This document shows positions 24,539 to 32,429 of a DNA stretch of 64,000 bases, one piece after another. Origin of the DNA: CAJMNU01 sp905214855 (GTDB lineage Bacteria > Bacillota > Clostridia > Lachnospirales > Lachnospiraceae); contig CALADM010000007.1 of assembly GCA_937890595.1 (NCBI GenBank), positions 98,048 through 162,047 of the forward strand, read 5' to 3'. Within the stretch, counting starts at the first letter, position 1. Every line of letters begins with the position of its first letter. The position numbers and the translations under genes are program-made. The notes under the pieces were generated by a model. That model had not been told where the DNA came from, made no database searches, and worked only from the letters and a program-made list of their open reading frames with translations.

Positions 24539-25266
24539 TAGGGCTGACATATGATCTTCATATTCATTCCTGCTTGTCACCCTGCGGGGATGATGACATG
24601 ACACCAGCAAATATTGCAGGGATGGCTGCGATAAAGGGCTTGGATGTGATCGCTCTTACAGATCATAATACTTGCAGAAATTGCCTTGCACTTTTAAAAA
24701 TGGCAGAGAACTATGGGATATTAGCGATTCCGGGGGTGGAGGTGACAACATCTGAGGAAATTCATGCGGTGTGTCTCTTTCCGACACTGGAAGCGGCATT
24801 GGATTTTGATGTTTTTTTGTATGACAGGTTGTTGCCTTTTCCAAATGATGAGACAATTTTTGGAAAACAGCAGATATATAATGAACAAGATGAAGTGGTA
24901 GGTACTCTGGAAAAATTGCTGATCAACAGTACGGAAATTTCGATTGATCATCTTGGGGAACTTGCAAAATCATATGGGGGAGTGATGTTTCCAGCACATG
25001 TGGATAAAAGTTCCAATAGCTTGATCTCAAGTCTTGGCATGATTCCTCCAGACAGTACATTTAAAACAGCAGAAGTAAAAGATTTGAAAAAATTACATGA
25101 GCTGAGACGACAGCACCCATATTTGAATCAGTGTCGTATTATAAGTAATTCAGATGCACACTATCTGGAACAGATCAAAGAAGCAGAATTGACAATAGAA
25201 GTAAGAGAAAAAAGTGTGGAAGCCGTACTGGATGCTATACGCAATGGCTTGGATGGAATGCAGTAA
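24535..25266 (+). CDS. PHP-domain phosphoesterase
   Basis: A 243-residue PHP protein of the YciV/TrpH-like type. Metal-binding motifs are DLHIHSCLSP (about 7-16), LTDHNTC (about 41-47), GVEVTTSEE (about 66-74), PAHVDKS (about 151-157) and SNSDAHY (about 203-209). PHP proteins hydrolyse phosphate monoesters or nucleotides using three metals. It is last in the module, starting on the overlapping ATGA of the DRTGG gene. Possible roles are turnover of a nucleotide signal or removal of phosphate from a protein; the substrate is unknown. Confidence 0.87.
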   Translation: MIGLTYDLHIHSCLSPCGDDDMTPANIAGMAAIKGLDVIALTDHNTCRNCLALLKMAENYGILAIPGVEVTTSEEIHAVCLFPTLEAALDFDVFLYDRLLPFPNDETIFGKQQIYNEQDEVVGTLEKLLINSTEISIDHLGELAKSYGGVMFPAHVDKSSNSLISSLGMIPPDSTFKTAEVKDLKKLHELRRQHPYLNQCRIISNSDAHYLEQIKEAELTIEVREKSVEAVLDAIRNGLDGMQ

Positions 25267-25284
25267 GGTTGACGCAAGCGTAGA

Positions 25285-25369
25285 TTCTGGATATACTGAA
25301 ATAAGTGCTGATCCAGAACGTATCCAAGGTGTTGTTCCCCCTATCTTAGCTGTGGGGAATGTCAAACAG
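25285..25369 (+). repeat. Stem-loop and degenerate intergenic motif, copy 2
   Basis: Downstream of the PHP gene, TTCTGGAT (25285-25292) and ATCCAGAA (25311-25318) form an 8-bp stem without a T-run. At 25337-25369 lies a CCCC...TGTGGGGAATGTCAAA stretch resembling 1649-1681. Both copies sit beyond operon ends. Confidence 0.3.
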
Positions 25370-25447
25370 TGTGGATGAGAAGATCTTGCAGGTCATGAGT
25401 ATGGATTGCAAAAGGAAATAAAAGAAAAGGGAGAAGAGGAAAAAAGA

Positions 25448-26245
25448 ATGAAAACATTAGGAATTGTTGGCTGCGGTCATTTGGGAAGTATTGTAGCAAA
25501 AGCGTGGAAAGAGGGACTCTTACCTGACTATGAATTGATCGGAGTGGCAAGCAGGAGTGAAGAGTCTGCAAAACGATTGGCAAAAGAGACAGGATGCAGA
25601 TCTTGTGCCAGTATAGAAGAATTGATCGAGATGAAGCCGGATTTTATTGCGGAGACAGCTTCTGTAAAAATGGTAAAAGAGTATGCACTCTCCATTTTGC
25701 AGCATGGTATCCAGCTTGTTGTATTATCTATTGGTGCTTTTGCGGATGATGACTTTTTTGAGAAAGTAAAAGAAACTGCGGCAGAAAATCAGGTGAAAGT
25801 ACATATTGCATCTGGGGCGATCGGAGGTTTTGATGTGTTAAGGACACTTCATGTGATGAGTCTTTCTGGTATAGGGGAAGAGAAATCTGAAATTCACAAT
25901 ATTACCAATCCGCCAGTTTTCAAACGTTTCCCGTTCTTTGCAGAGCGTCTGACAACAGAAGAGGATGATTGTGAAGTATTCTGTGATACAGCAAAACATG
26001 CGATCGAGATGCTTCCGACAAGAGTGAATGTGGCAGTTGCGACAGCTATTGCGACAGCTGGACCAACTAATACAACATCAAGAATGACAAGCCGACCGGG
26101 AGTGGTAGGAGATTATCAGCATATTACAGCAAGTATTCCCGGATATAGTGCAGATTTAAATATCTATTCCAGCACAAGTGATATTGCTGGATGGAGTATC
26201 GTGGCACTGCTTAGAAATCTGGATTCTCCAATCCAGTTCCAATAA
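25448..26245 (+). CDS. Aspartate-dehydrogenase-like NAD(P)-binding protein
   Basis: A 265-residue protein with an N-terminal Rossmann fold (GIVGCGHLGSIVA, residues 4-16) and a C-terminal domain of the L-aspartate dehydrogenase/homoserine-dehydrogenase-like family (SGAIGGFDVLRTL near 131, and VAVATAIATAGPTNT near 198). NadX enzymes make iminoaspartate for NAD synthesis, but nadA and nadC are not nearby. The neighbours are a 2-hydroxyacid dehydrogenase and a BCCT transporter, so a catabolic role on an imported amino or quaternary-ammonium compound is equally possible. Start chosen at 25448 for its GAGG site. Confidence 0.75.
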   Translation: MKTLGIVGCGHLGSIVAKAWKEGLLPDYELIGVASRSEESAKRLAKETGCRSCASIEELIEMKPDFIAETASVKMVKEYALSILQHGIQLVVLSIGAFADDDFFEKVKETAAENQVKVHIASGAIGGFDVLRTLHVMSLSGIGEEKSEIHNITNPPVFKRFPFFAERLTTEEDDCEVFCDTAKHAIEMLPTRVNVAVATAIATAGPTNTTSRMTSRPGVVGDYQHITASIPGYSADLNIYSSTSDIAGWSIVALLRNLDSPIQFQ

Positions 26246-26272
26246 AGAAATGAAGAGAGAAGAGGTAAAACT

Positions 26273-27178
26273 ATGTTCCAGAAATTAGTTGCAATTGAAC
26301 CGGTCAGCTTAGTACCGGAAGCAGAAGAAAAACTGCATGAATATGCGAAAGAAGTGGTTTTGTACCATGATATCCCAAAAGATGATGAGGAGATCATAAA
26401 AAGAATTGGAGATGCAGATGCGGTACTGGTAAGTTATACCTCACAGATCCGTGAAAATGTGTTGAGCCGCTGCCTGAATGTAAAGTATGTAGGAATGTGC
26501 TGTAGTCTTTATTCAGAGGAGAGTGCCAATGTGGATATCGCATATGCGAGAGAGCATGGCATTCAGGTTCTGGGAATCCGTGATTATGGAGATCGTGGTG
26601 TAGTAGAATATGTAATTTGTGAATTGGTACGTTTCCTGCATGGATATGACAGACCAATGTGGAAAGATGAACCGGTAGAGATCACAGGATTAAAAGTAGG
26701 TGTAGTAGGACTTGGAGTATCTGGACGTATGGTAGCAGATGCATTACAGTCATTAGGAGCAGAAATTTCTTATTTTGCAAGAAGCAAAAAAGAAGATGCT
26801 GAGGCGCATGGCATGACATTCCGACCACTTCACGAATTGTTAGAGCATTGTGATGTTGTGTTGACTTGTCTGAATAAGAATGTGATCTTACTTCATGAAG
26901 AGGAGTTTAAAAAACTTGGAAATCATAAGATTTTATTCAATACCTCAATTGGAGTTTCCTTTGATCCGGAAGAATTGAAAAAATGGCTGGATTTAGGGGA
27001 TACATATTTTTGCTGCGATACATACGGTGCTTTGGGAAATACAAAAGATGGTACGCTGGCATCCCATCCGCATGTTTTTTGTGTGGATCAATCAGCGGGA
27101 AGGACAAAGCAGGCATTTGTTCTTCTGAGTGAAAAAGTGTTAGCAAATATCCGTACAGCCCTGTCATTAAATTCATAA
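26273..27178 (+). CDS. D-isomer-specific 2-hydroxyacid dehydrogenase family protein
   Basis: A 301-residue NAD-dependent dehydrogenase. A flavodoxin-like substrate domain wraps around a Rossmann domain with GVVGLGVSGRMVA (about 138-150). The family residues (R, E, H) are partly recognisable: the segment FNTSIGVSFDPEEL stands where NTARG-type motifs normally carry the catalytic Arg region, and the usual H-x-x-G catalytic end is weak (ASHPHVFCVDQSAG). It is therefore a divergent member. It follows the aspartate-dehydrogenase-like gene by 27 bases and precedes the transporter by 97. Substrate unknown. Confidence 0.8.
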   Translation: MFQKLVAIEPVSLVPEAEEKLHEYAKEVVLYHDIPKDDEEIIKRIGDADAVLVSYTSQIRENVLSRCLNVKYVGMCCSLYSEESANVDIAYAREHGIQVLGIRDYGDRGVVEYVICELVRFLHGYDRPMWKDEPVEITGLKVGVVGLGVSGRMVADALQSLGAEISYFARSKKEDAEAHGMTFRPLHELLEHCDVVLTCLNKNVILLHEEEFKKLGNHKILFNTSIGVSFDPEELKKWLDLGDTYFCCDTYGALGNTKDGTLASHPHVFCVDQSAGRTKQAFVLLSEKVLANIRTALSLNS

Positions 27179-27185
27179 TTTTAAC

Positions 27186-27267
27186 TTGAGTTTCCTCCTG
27201 TGGTGTGCTATAATGTTCAAAAATAATTATAAAATGATAAAAATGAACAAAAAGCATCACAGGAGGA
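27186..27267 (+). promoter_or_regulatory. Promoter embedded in a hairpin that can mask the transporter ribosome site
   Basis: A promoter TTGAGT (27186-27191), 17 bp, TATAAT (27209-27214) lies inside an inverted repeat. TCCTCCTGTG (27193-27202) is exactly complementary to CACAGGAGGA (27258-27267), which contains the Shine-Dalgarno site of the transporter; a second pair TGTTCA/TGAACA (27214-27219, 27244-27249) lies within. Transcripts from the upstream gene would contain both arms and hide the site; transcripts from the local promoter would lack the 5' arm and expose it. Pairing is seen; the switch is inference. Confidence 0.55.
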
Positions 27268-27275
27268 TTTTTATT

Positions 27276-28832
27276 ATGCAGGAAAAACAATGGAAAAAGC
27301 AGATTGATTGGACTGTGACCATGATCCCATTTGCGATCATTGTTGTGTTATGTCTGGCTTTTGTGGCATTTCCCGAACAGTCTAAGCAGCAGCTGGAATC
27401 CATCCGATATATATTAGGAGACAGGATGGGAAGCTATTATCTGTTGATCGGTCTTGGAATCTTTATTTTATCAATTTATCTGGCATTTTCAAAATATGGA
27501 GATATCCGTCTGGGCAAGAAAAATGAAAAACCACAGTATTCCTCATTCGCATGGGGTTCTATGATGTTTACTTCAGGATTAGCGGCAGATATCCTGTTTT
27601 ACTCTCTGTGTGAATGGATTTTATATGCCAATGATCCGCATATTGCCGAAATGGGTTCTATGCAGTTGTGGTCCAGTACCTATCCGATTTTTCATTGGGG
27701 ACCGATTCCGTGGAGTTTTTATGTTGTTTTGGCAGTGGCGTTTGGATTTATGCTTCATGTAAGAAATTGCAAGAAACAGAAATATTCAGAGGCATGCAGA
27801 CCAATCCTTGGAAAGAGAACAGATGGATTTTTGGGAAGATGTATTGATCTTTTGGCGGTATTTGCCCTGCTTGCCGGAACAGCGACTACATTTAGTCTGG
27901 CAACACCGCTGATGAGTCAGATCTTTTCTACATTATTTGGTGTTCCGAATTCAAAGTGGATCACGATTGGGATTTTGGTGATCACTTGCATTGTATATAC
28001 TTTTTCTGTAGTTAAAGGGATGAAAGCAATTGCAAAATTGGCAGCATCCTGTGTATATTTGTTCCTTTTCCTGCTTGCCTATGTACTTTTCTTTGGGGGA
28101 GAGACTAGATATATCGTGGAGACGGCTGTGGAAGCAGTTGGGAATCTGGTGCAAAATTTCATTGGCATGGCGACATACTCAGATCCTGAGAGAACAACCT
28201 CATTTCCGCAGACATGGACGATTTTTTACTGGGCATATTGGATGGTCTGGTGTGTGGCAACTCCATTTTTTATTGGAAACATCTCAAAAGGAAGAACGGT
28301 ACGCCAGACGATTCTGGGAGGATATGTGTTTGGCTTAGGAGGTACATTTACGAGCTTCCTGATCCTTGGAAATTATAGTTTGGGGCTTCAGGTAGCAGGG
28401 AAAATGGATCTGATAGGTTTCTATCAGGCAACAGCAAATTTATATGAGACGATCATTTCGATCGTCCAGACACTTCCAGCACCTGTCTTTGTTATGATCC
28501 TTCTTGCAGTGACTATGATCGCTTTCTATGCGACAAGTTTTGATGCGATTGCAGTGGTTGCAGCTTCTTATAGCTATAAAAAGCTGAATAATGATGAAGA
28601 GGCACATGTTTCTGTTAAAATGTTTTGGGCAGTGATGCTGATCCTTTTGCCGATTGCTCTGGTGTTTAGTGAAAATTCTATGACCAATTTGCAGAGTGTT
28701 TCGATCATTGCGGCATTTCCTATTGGTATGGTGATCCTTTTGATCATAGCCAGCTTTCTGAAAGATGCAGGAAATTATCTGAAAGAAGAAAATGTATCTG
28801 GAACACTAAAAGGAAAAAGAAAGTCAGAATAG
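27276..28832 (+). CDS. BCCT-family (betaine/carnitine/choline) transporter
   Basis: A 518-residue protein with about twelve hydrophobic helices and BCCT signatures: GSMMFTSGLAADILFYSLCEW near 92, FHWGPIPWSFY near 147, and the conserved WTIFYWAYWMVWCVATPFF region near 315, whose aromatic residues form the substrate cage. BCCT carriers import quaternary ammonium compounds by Na+ or H+ symport or exchange. AGGAGG lies nine bases before ATG 27276; an in-frame TTG at 27186 coincides with the -35 box and is not a start. The adjacent dehydrogenases suggest catabolism rather than osmoprotection. Confidence 0.9.
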   Translation: MQEKQWKKQIDWTVTMIPFAIIVVLCLAFVAFPEQSKQQLESIRYILGDRMGSYYLLIGLGIFILSIYLAFSKYGDIRLGKKNEKPQYSSFAWGSMMFTSGLAADILFYSLCEWILYANDPHIAEMGSMQLWSSTYPIFHWGPIPWSFYVVLAVAFGFMLHVRNCKKQKYSEACRPILGKRTDGFLGRCIDLLAVFALLAGTATTFSLATPLMSQIFSTLFGVPNSKWITIGILVITCIVYTFSVVKGMKAIAKLAASCVYLFLFLLAYVLFFGGETRYIVETAVEAVGNLVQNFIGMATYSDPERTTSFPQTWTIFYWAYWMVWCVATPFFIGNISKGRTVRQTILGGYVFGLGGTFTSFLILGNYSLGLQVAGKMDLIGFYQATANLYETIISIVQTLPAPVFVMILLAVTMIAFYATSFDAIAVVAASYSYKKLNNDEEAHVSVKMFWAVMLILLPIALVFSENSMTNLQSVSIIAAFPIGMVILLIIASFLKDAGNYLKEENVSGTLKGKRKSE

Positions 28833-28837
28833 AGATA

Positions 28838-28889
28838 AGATTAAAAAGAGATAAAATAAAAAAGAGATAAAATAAGAAAAGAAATAAAG
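28838..28889 (+). repeat. A/G-rich degenerate tandem repeat
   Basis: About three copies of a roughly 15-16-bp unit with core AAGAGATAAAATAA lie directly after the transporter stop and before its terminator. Confidence 0.5.
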
Positions 28890-28893
28890 GAAT

Positions 28894-28931
28894 AGGGCAG
28901 AAACCGTTGGTTGGTCTTCTGCCCTGTTTTA
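28894..28931. terminator. Terminator between convergent transporter and deacetylase genes
   Basis: AGGGCAGAA (28894-28902) pairs with TTCTGCCCT (28917-28925), followed by GTTTT. Confidence 0.8.
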
Positions 28932-28934
28932 ACA

Positions 28935-29981
28935 TTATTTAAAACTATTATAGATAGTATTTGGCTTTACCTGAATTCCTTTGTACTGTATCAGTTCGCT
29001 GACTGTTACAAGCTGATAGCCCTGTTCTACTAACTTTGGAACCATATATTCTACAGCATCTGCTGTGGAAGAATAGAGTTCATGCATGAGGACAATATCT
29101 CCATCCTTGACTTTACCCATGACAGCGTCAATGGTCTTTTGGGCATTACGATATTTCCAGTCATTGGTATCAATATTCCAGAGAATGATCGGCATATTGA
29201 CATTGGCGAGTACTGTGTTGTTTTTTAATCCTCCTGGAAGGCGGAATAAAGTTGGGGTGATACCTGTTATGTTGGCGATCGTGGCATTACATTGATCAAC
29301 TTGTGAACGGATCGTATCAGCGCCAAGTTTGTTTAAATATTTGTGATTTTGAGAGTGATTGGCAATCTCAAAGCCTTCCGAAGCCATGCGTTTCATCTCT
29401 GTGGCATAGGATGGGACACGTTCTCCAACGACAAAGAAAGTGCAGCGGCTGTTATATTGTTTCATAACATCCATGATGCGATTTCCGACTGGTGCATAAG
29501 GACCGTCATCAAATGTAAAAGCGATCATAGGTTTTGATGGGTCGATACCACGAGGATTCTCAGGGTCTGTCTCAGGTATCTGGTCTGTCTCAGACTCCGT
29601 CTGGACGGATTCTTCTTGTGTCTGTGTGTCATTCACTGTTTCAGAGGCTGTCACTGTTTCAGAGGCTGTCTCAGGCAAAACAGTTTCTGGCTGTGCAGAT
29701 TCCGTTTGTGAAGAGGTATCAGAGGAAGTTTGGTTCATATCAGAAGAGGGTTCTGTTACAGAAGACGGACCTGAAGTATTTTCCTGATTAGTACTGAATT
29801 CTTGGAGTATTGTCTGGTAGTCAACGGGATTTCCGTTTGCATCTACGATCTGTGCGCTGGATGGACCTCCATCAGAGACCCACTTATATCCGGGAGGGAG
29901 TTCCTGTGCCTGTGCGACCTGTGCACCTAAAAGAGTAAACAGGGCAAAGGCGGTAACAAATGCTTTTTTTGTTTTTTTCAT
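28935..29981 (-). CDS. Secreted polysaccharide deacetylase (NodB domain)
   Basis: A 348-residue exported enzyme. The signal peptide ends AQA at residue 25. A Ser/Thr/Glu-rich linker (about 55-145) is built from direct DNA repeats (a repeated CTGTTTCAGAGGCTGTC). The NodB domain covers about 150-340 with TFDDGP (catalytic base and metal Asp), the zinc motif in NHSQNHKYL, and RLPGG. Such enzymes remove acetyl groups from peptidoglycan or other GlcNAc polymers; the long linker suggests surface exposure. It has its own unit, ending at the terminator shared with the transporter gene. The exact substrate is not deducible. Confidence 0.9.
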   Translation of the reverse strand: MKKTKKAFVTAFALFTLLGAQVAQAQELPPGYKWVSDGGPSSAQIVDANGNPVDYQTILQEFSTNQENTSGPSSVTEPSSDMNQTSSDTSSQTESAQPETVLPETASETVTASETVNDTQTQEESVQTESETDQIPETDPENPRGIDPSKPMIAFTFDDGPYAPVGNRIMDVMKQYNSRCTFFVVGERVPSYATEMKRMASEGFEIANHSQNHKYLNKLGADTIRSQVDQCNATIANITGITPTLFRLPGGLKNNTVLANVNMPIILWNIDTNDWKYRNAQKTIDAVMGKVKDGDIVLMHELYSSTADAVEYMVPKLVEQGYQLVTVSELIQYKGIQVKPNTIYNSFK

Positions 29982-30151
29982 GGCTGAAATCCTTTCATAA
30001 TTAACATTGTTTGTCTAGGTAGAATATAGATTCATTATCGCTACATATAAGACGTTATAAAGATATATTTAGTTGCAGTATATCAAAGGATATGGGAAAA
30101 TACAAATAGATTCACTAAGGTAAGGGATTTTGCGTAGAAAATGGGATATAC

Positions 30152-30180
30152 TTGAAATCGAAAATGGGCTGAATTATAAT
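30152..30180 (+). promoter_or_regulatory. Promoter of the sirtuin-like gene
   Basis: TTGAAA (30152-30157), 17-bp spacer, TATAAT (30175-30180), 48 bases before the start. Nothing else notable between 29982 and 30151. Confidence 0.65.
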
Positions 30181-30228
30181 GGCAAAAGAATGAAAAAGAG
30201 GAAAAATCCGTAAAACAGGAGGAACAAC

Positions 30229-30855
30229 ATGATAGCAGAAGATATTTTACAGGATATTAGAGGGGCAGAACGTATTTTGATCGGCATTGGAGAAGAGTGG
30301 GAGAAAAAGGGGAATCCTGACATTGATAAGGCATATGAAGCCTTGCATGCTTTGCTAAAAGATAAAGATTATTTTATTGTTACGACTGTGACAGATGCAG
30401 AGATTTTTCAGTCTGTTCTTGATCCTGAGAGGATTACAGCTCCCTGTGGCAATGATACCTGGATACAGTGTGAAAAGGCATGTACAAAGGATATTTGGGA
30501 AGAGGGAGAGGTAGCAGATGGCATATGTCCTCATTGTGGTGCAAAACTTGTGCCAAATACAATCCGTCAGGAGCATTATATTGAGGAAGGATACTTGCCG
30601 GGATGGCAGAAATATACTGCATGGCTGCAAAGAACACTGAACCGTGAGCTGGTGATCTTGGAACTGGGAGAGGGATTTTTGACACCAACTGTGATGAGAT
30701 GGCCATTTGAAAAGATTGCATTTTTAAACAAGAAGGCAAAGTTTTACAGAATTCAGGAAAAATTTCCTCAGATCAGTCAGGAATTGGGAGAAAATGCCAA
30801 AGCGGTGGCAGAGAATTCGGTAAAAGTACTGTTTGATATTTCCACGCTGGCATGA
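30229..30855 (+). CDS. Sirtuin-like protein, probably without deacetylase activity
   Basis: A 208-residue protein related to SIR2 family folds. It keeps a Rossmann-like start (ERILIGIGEEW, about 14-24), a VTTVTDAE segment where sirtuins have the NAD-binding TQNID, and a zinc ribbon (Cys81, Cys85 and CPHCG near 101-105). The catalytic His of the sirtuin LHG motif is not seen (the stretch reads TAPCGNDTW), and the GAGxSxxSGIPDFR loop is absent. It is therefore probably inactive or altered. It stands alone upstream of hisH with its own promoter. Family call moderate; function unknown. Confidence 0.6.
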   Translation: MIAEDILQDIRGAERILIGIGEEWEKKGNPDIDKAYEALHALLKDKDYFIVTTVTDAEIFQSVLDPERITAPCGNDTWIQCEKACTKDIWEEGEVADGICPHCGAKLVPNTIRQEHYIEEGYLPGWQKYTAWLQRTLNRELVILELGEGFLTPTVMRWPFEKIAFLNKKAKFYRIQEKFPQISQELGENAKAVAENSVKVLFDISTLA

Positions 30856-30954
30856 TAAAATGTGCTGTATAACGTCCAAAATTTTCTTATTTAGACAGAA
30901 AATGTAGAAAAGAATGCTAAAATACAGATTCTTTTGGGAAGAGAGGAACGAGCC

Positions 30955-31575
30955 ATGACAGCGATTATTGATTATGATGCAGGAAACCTGAAAAGTGTGG
31001 AGAAGGCTCTTGTAGCTTTAGGAGATCACCCTGTAATAACAAGAGACAAAGATGTGCTTTTACAGGCAGATAGAGTGATCCTTCCCGGAGTGGGAGCTTT
31101 TGCAGATGCAATGGAAAAATTGAGACAGTACCAGCTTTGTGATGTGATCCATGAGATTGTGGAACAAGGAACTCCTTTCCTTGGAATTTGTCTTGGACTG
31201 CAATTGCTTTTTGAAAAAAGTGAAGAGGGCGAAGGGGTAGAGGGACTCTCACTTCTTCCGGGGGAGATTGTAAGGATACCAGATAAACTTGGAATCAAGG
31301 TCCCGCATATGGGGTGGAACAGTCTGTCAATCTCTTCTCAGAGTCGTTTGTTTCAAGGGATTGAGGAAGGTTCGTATGTCTATTTCGTGCATTCTTATTA
31401 TTGCAGGGCAGCCAGAGAAGACGATGTGGCAGCATGTACAGAGTATGGAGTACATATCCATGCAGCAGTAGAGAGAAAGAATTTGTTTGCCTGTCAGTTC
31501 CATCCAGAGAAGAGCGGAGATGTCGGATTGAAAATATTGTCTAATTTCCTTAAAATGGACAGGAAGGAGGAATGA
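30955..31575 (+). CDS. hisH: Imidazole glycerol phosphate synthase, glutaminase subunit HisH
   Basis: A 206-residue class I glutamine amidotransferase. It begins IIDYDAGNLKSVEKAL, has the nucleophile elbow GICLGLQLLF (Cys about 80) and the His/Glu pair in CQFHPEKSGDVG (about 185-190). It supplies ammonia to HisF for the histidine pathway step giving imidazole glycerol phosphate and AICAR. Start 30955 chosen for AGAGGA upstream, giving the usual family length. hisF begins three bases after its stop. No other his gene is in the window. Confidence 0.95.
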   Translation: MTAIIDYDAGNLKSVEKALVALGDHPVITRDKDVLLQADRVILPGVGAFADAMEKLRQYQLCDVIHEIVEQGTPFLGICLGLQLLFEKSEEGEGVEGLSLLPGEIVRIPDKLGIKVPHMGWNSLSISSQSRLFQGIEEGSYVYFVHSYYCRAAREDDVAACTEYGVHIHAAVERKNLFACQFHPEKSGDVGLKILSNFLKMDRKEE

Positions 31576-31577
31576 GT

Positions 31578-32339
31578 ATGCTGACAAAGAGAATTATCCC
31601 CTGTCTGGATGTAAAAAATGGAAGAGTGGTAAAAGGTGTACAATTTGTCAAATTACAGGATGCCGGTGACCCCGTGGAGACTGCAAAAGCATATGATGCA
31701 GCAGGAGCAGATGAGTTGGTGTTTTTGGATATCACCGCATCCAGTGATGGAAGAAATACTGTGGTAGATATGGTACGCCGTGTAGCAGAACAGGTCTTTA
31801 TTCCATTTACGGTAGGAGGTGGCATTCGTACACTGGAAGATTTTAAGGTCCTTCTTCGGGAAGGAGCGGATAAGATTTCTGTGAATTCTGCGGCAATTGA
31901 CAGACCAATGCTGATCGCTGAGGCAGCAGCAAAGTTTGGTCGTCAATGTGTTGTTGTGGCGATCGATGCCAAAAGAAGATCAGATGGAAGTGGCTGGAAT
32001 ATTTATAAGCATGGAGGACGTTTGGATACGGGGATCGATGCTTTATGGTGGGCAAAGGAAGCTGAGAGACTTGGAGCAGGGGAGATTCTTTTGACCAGCA
32101 TGGATTGCGATGGGACAAAAGCCGGATATGACAATGAGCTGACAAGAGCTATTGCAGATGCTGTTACTATCCCGGTTATTGCATCAGGGGGAGCTGGGAA
32201 ACTGGAACACTTTTATGAGACTCTGACACAAGGGGGAGCAGATGCAGCGCTTGCGGCTTCTTTGTTCCATTATAAAGAGCTGGAAATTCGAGAAGTGAAA
32301 CAATATCTAAAAGAAAAAGGAGTTCCAGTGAGATTATAA
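31578..32339 (+). CDS. hisF: Imidazole glycerol phosphate synthase, cyclase subunit HisF
   Basis: A 253-residue TIM-barrel enzyme. The start LTKRIIPCLDVKNGRVVKG carries the catalytic Asp (about residue 11); VGGGIRT and LTSMDCDGTKAGYD mark the phosphate-binding and second catalytic Asp regions. GGAGG lies seven bases before ATG 31578; an ATG six bases earlier is too close to that site. It pairs with HisH to make the bifunctional synthase. The two genes form a small operon, away from any visible histidine operon. Confidence 0.96.
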   Translation: MLTKRIIPCLDVKNGRVVKGVQFVKLQDAGDPVETAKAYDAAGADELVFLDITASSDGRNTVVDMVRRVAEQVFIPFTVGGGIRTLEDFKVLLREGADKISVNSAAIDRPMLIAEAAAKFGRQCVVVAIDAKRRSDGSGWNIYKHGGRLDTGIDALWWAKEAERLGAGEILLTSMDCDGTKAGYDNELTRAIADAVTIPVIASGGAGKLEHFYETLTQGGADAALAASLFHYKELEIREVKQYLKEKGVPVRL

Positions 32340-32429
32340 ATTTTTCTAAAAGAAGAGAAAAACATGGATGATTATATAGGATATAAATATGGTTGAACAT
32401 GTTAAATATACTTATGGAGGTAAGAAAAT

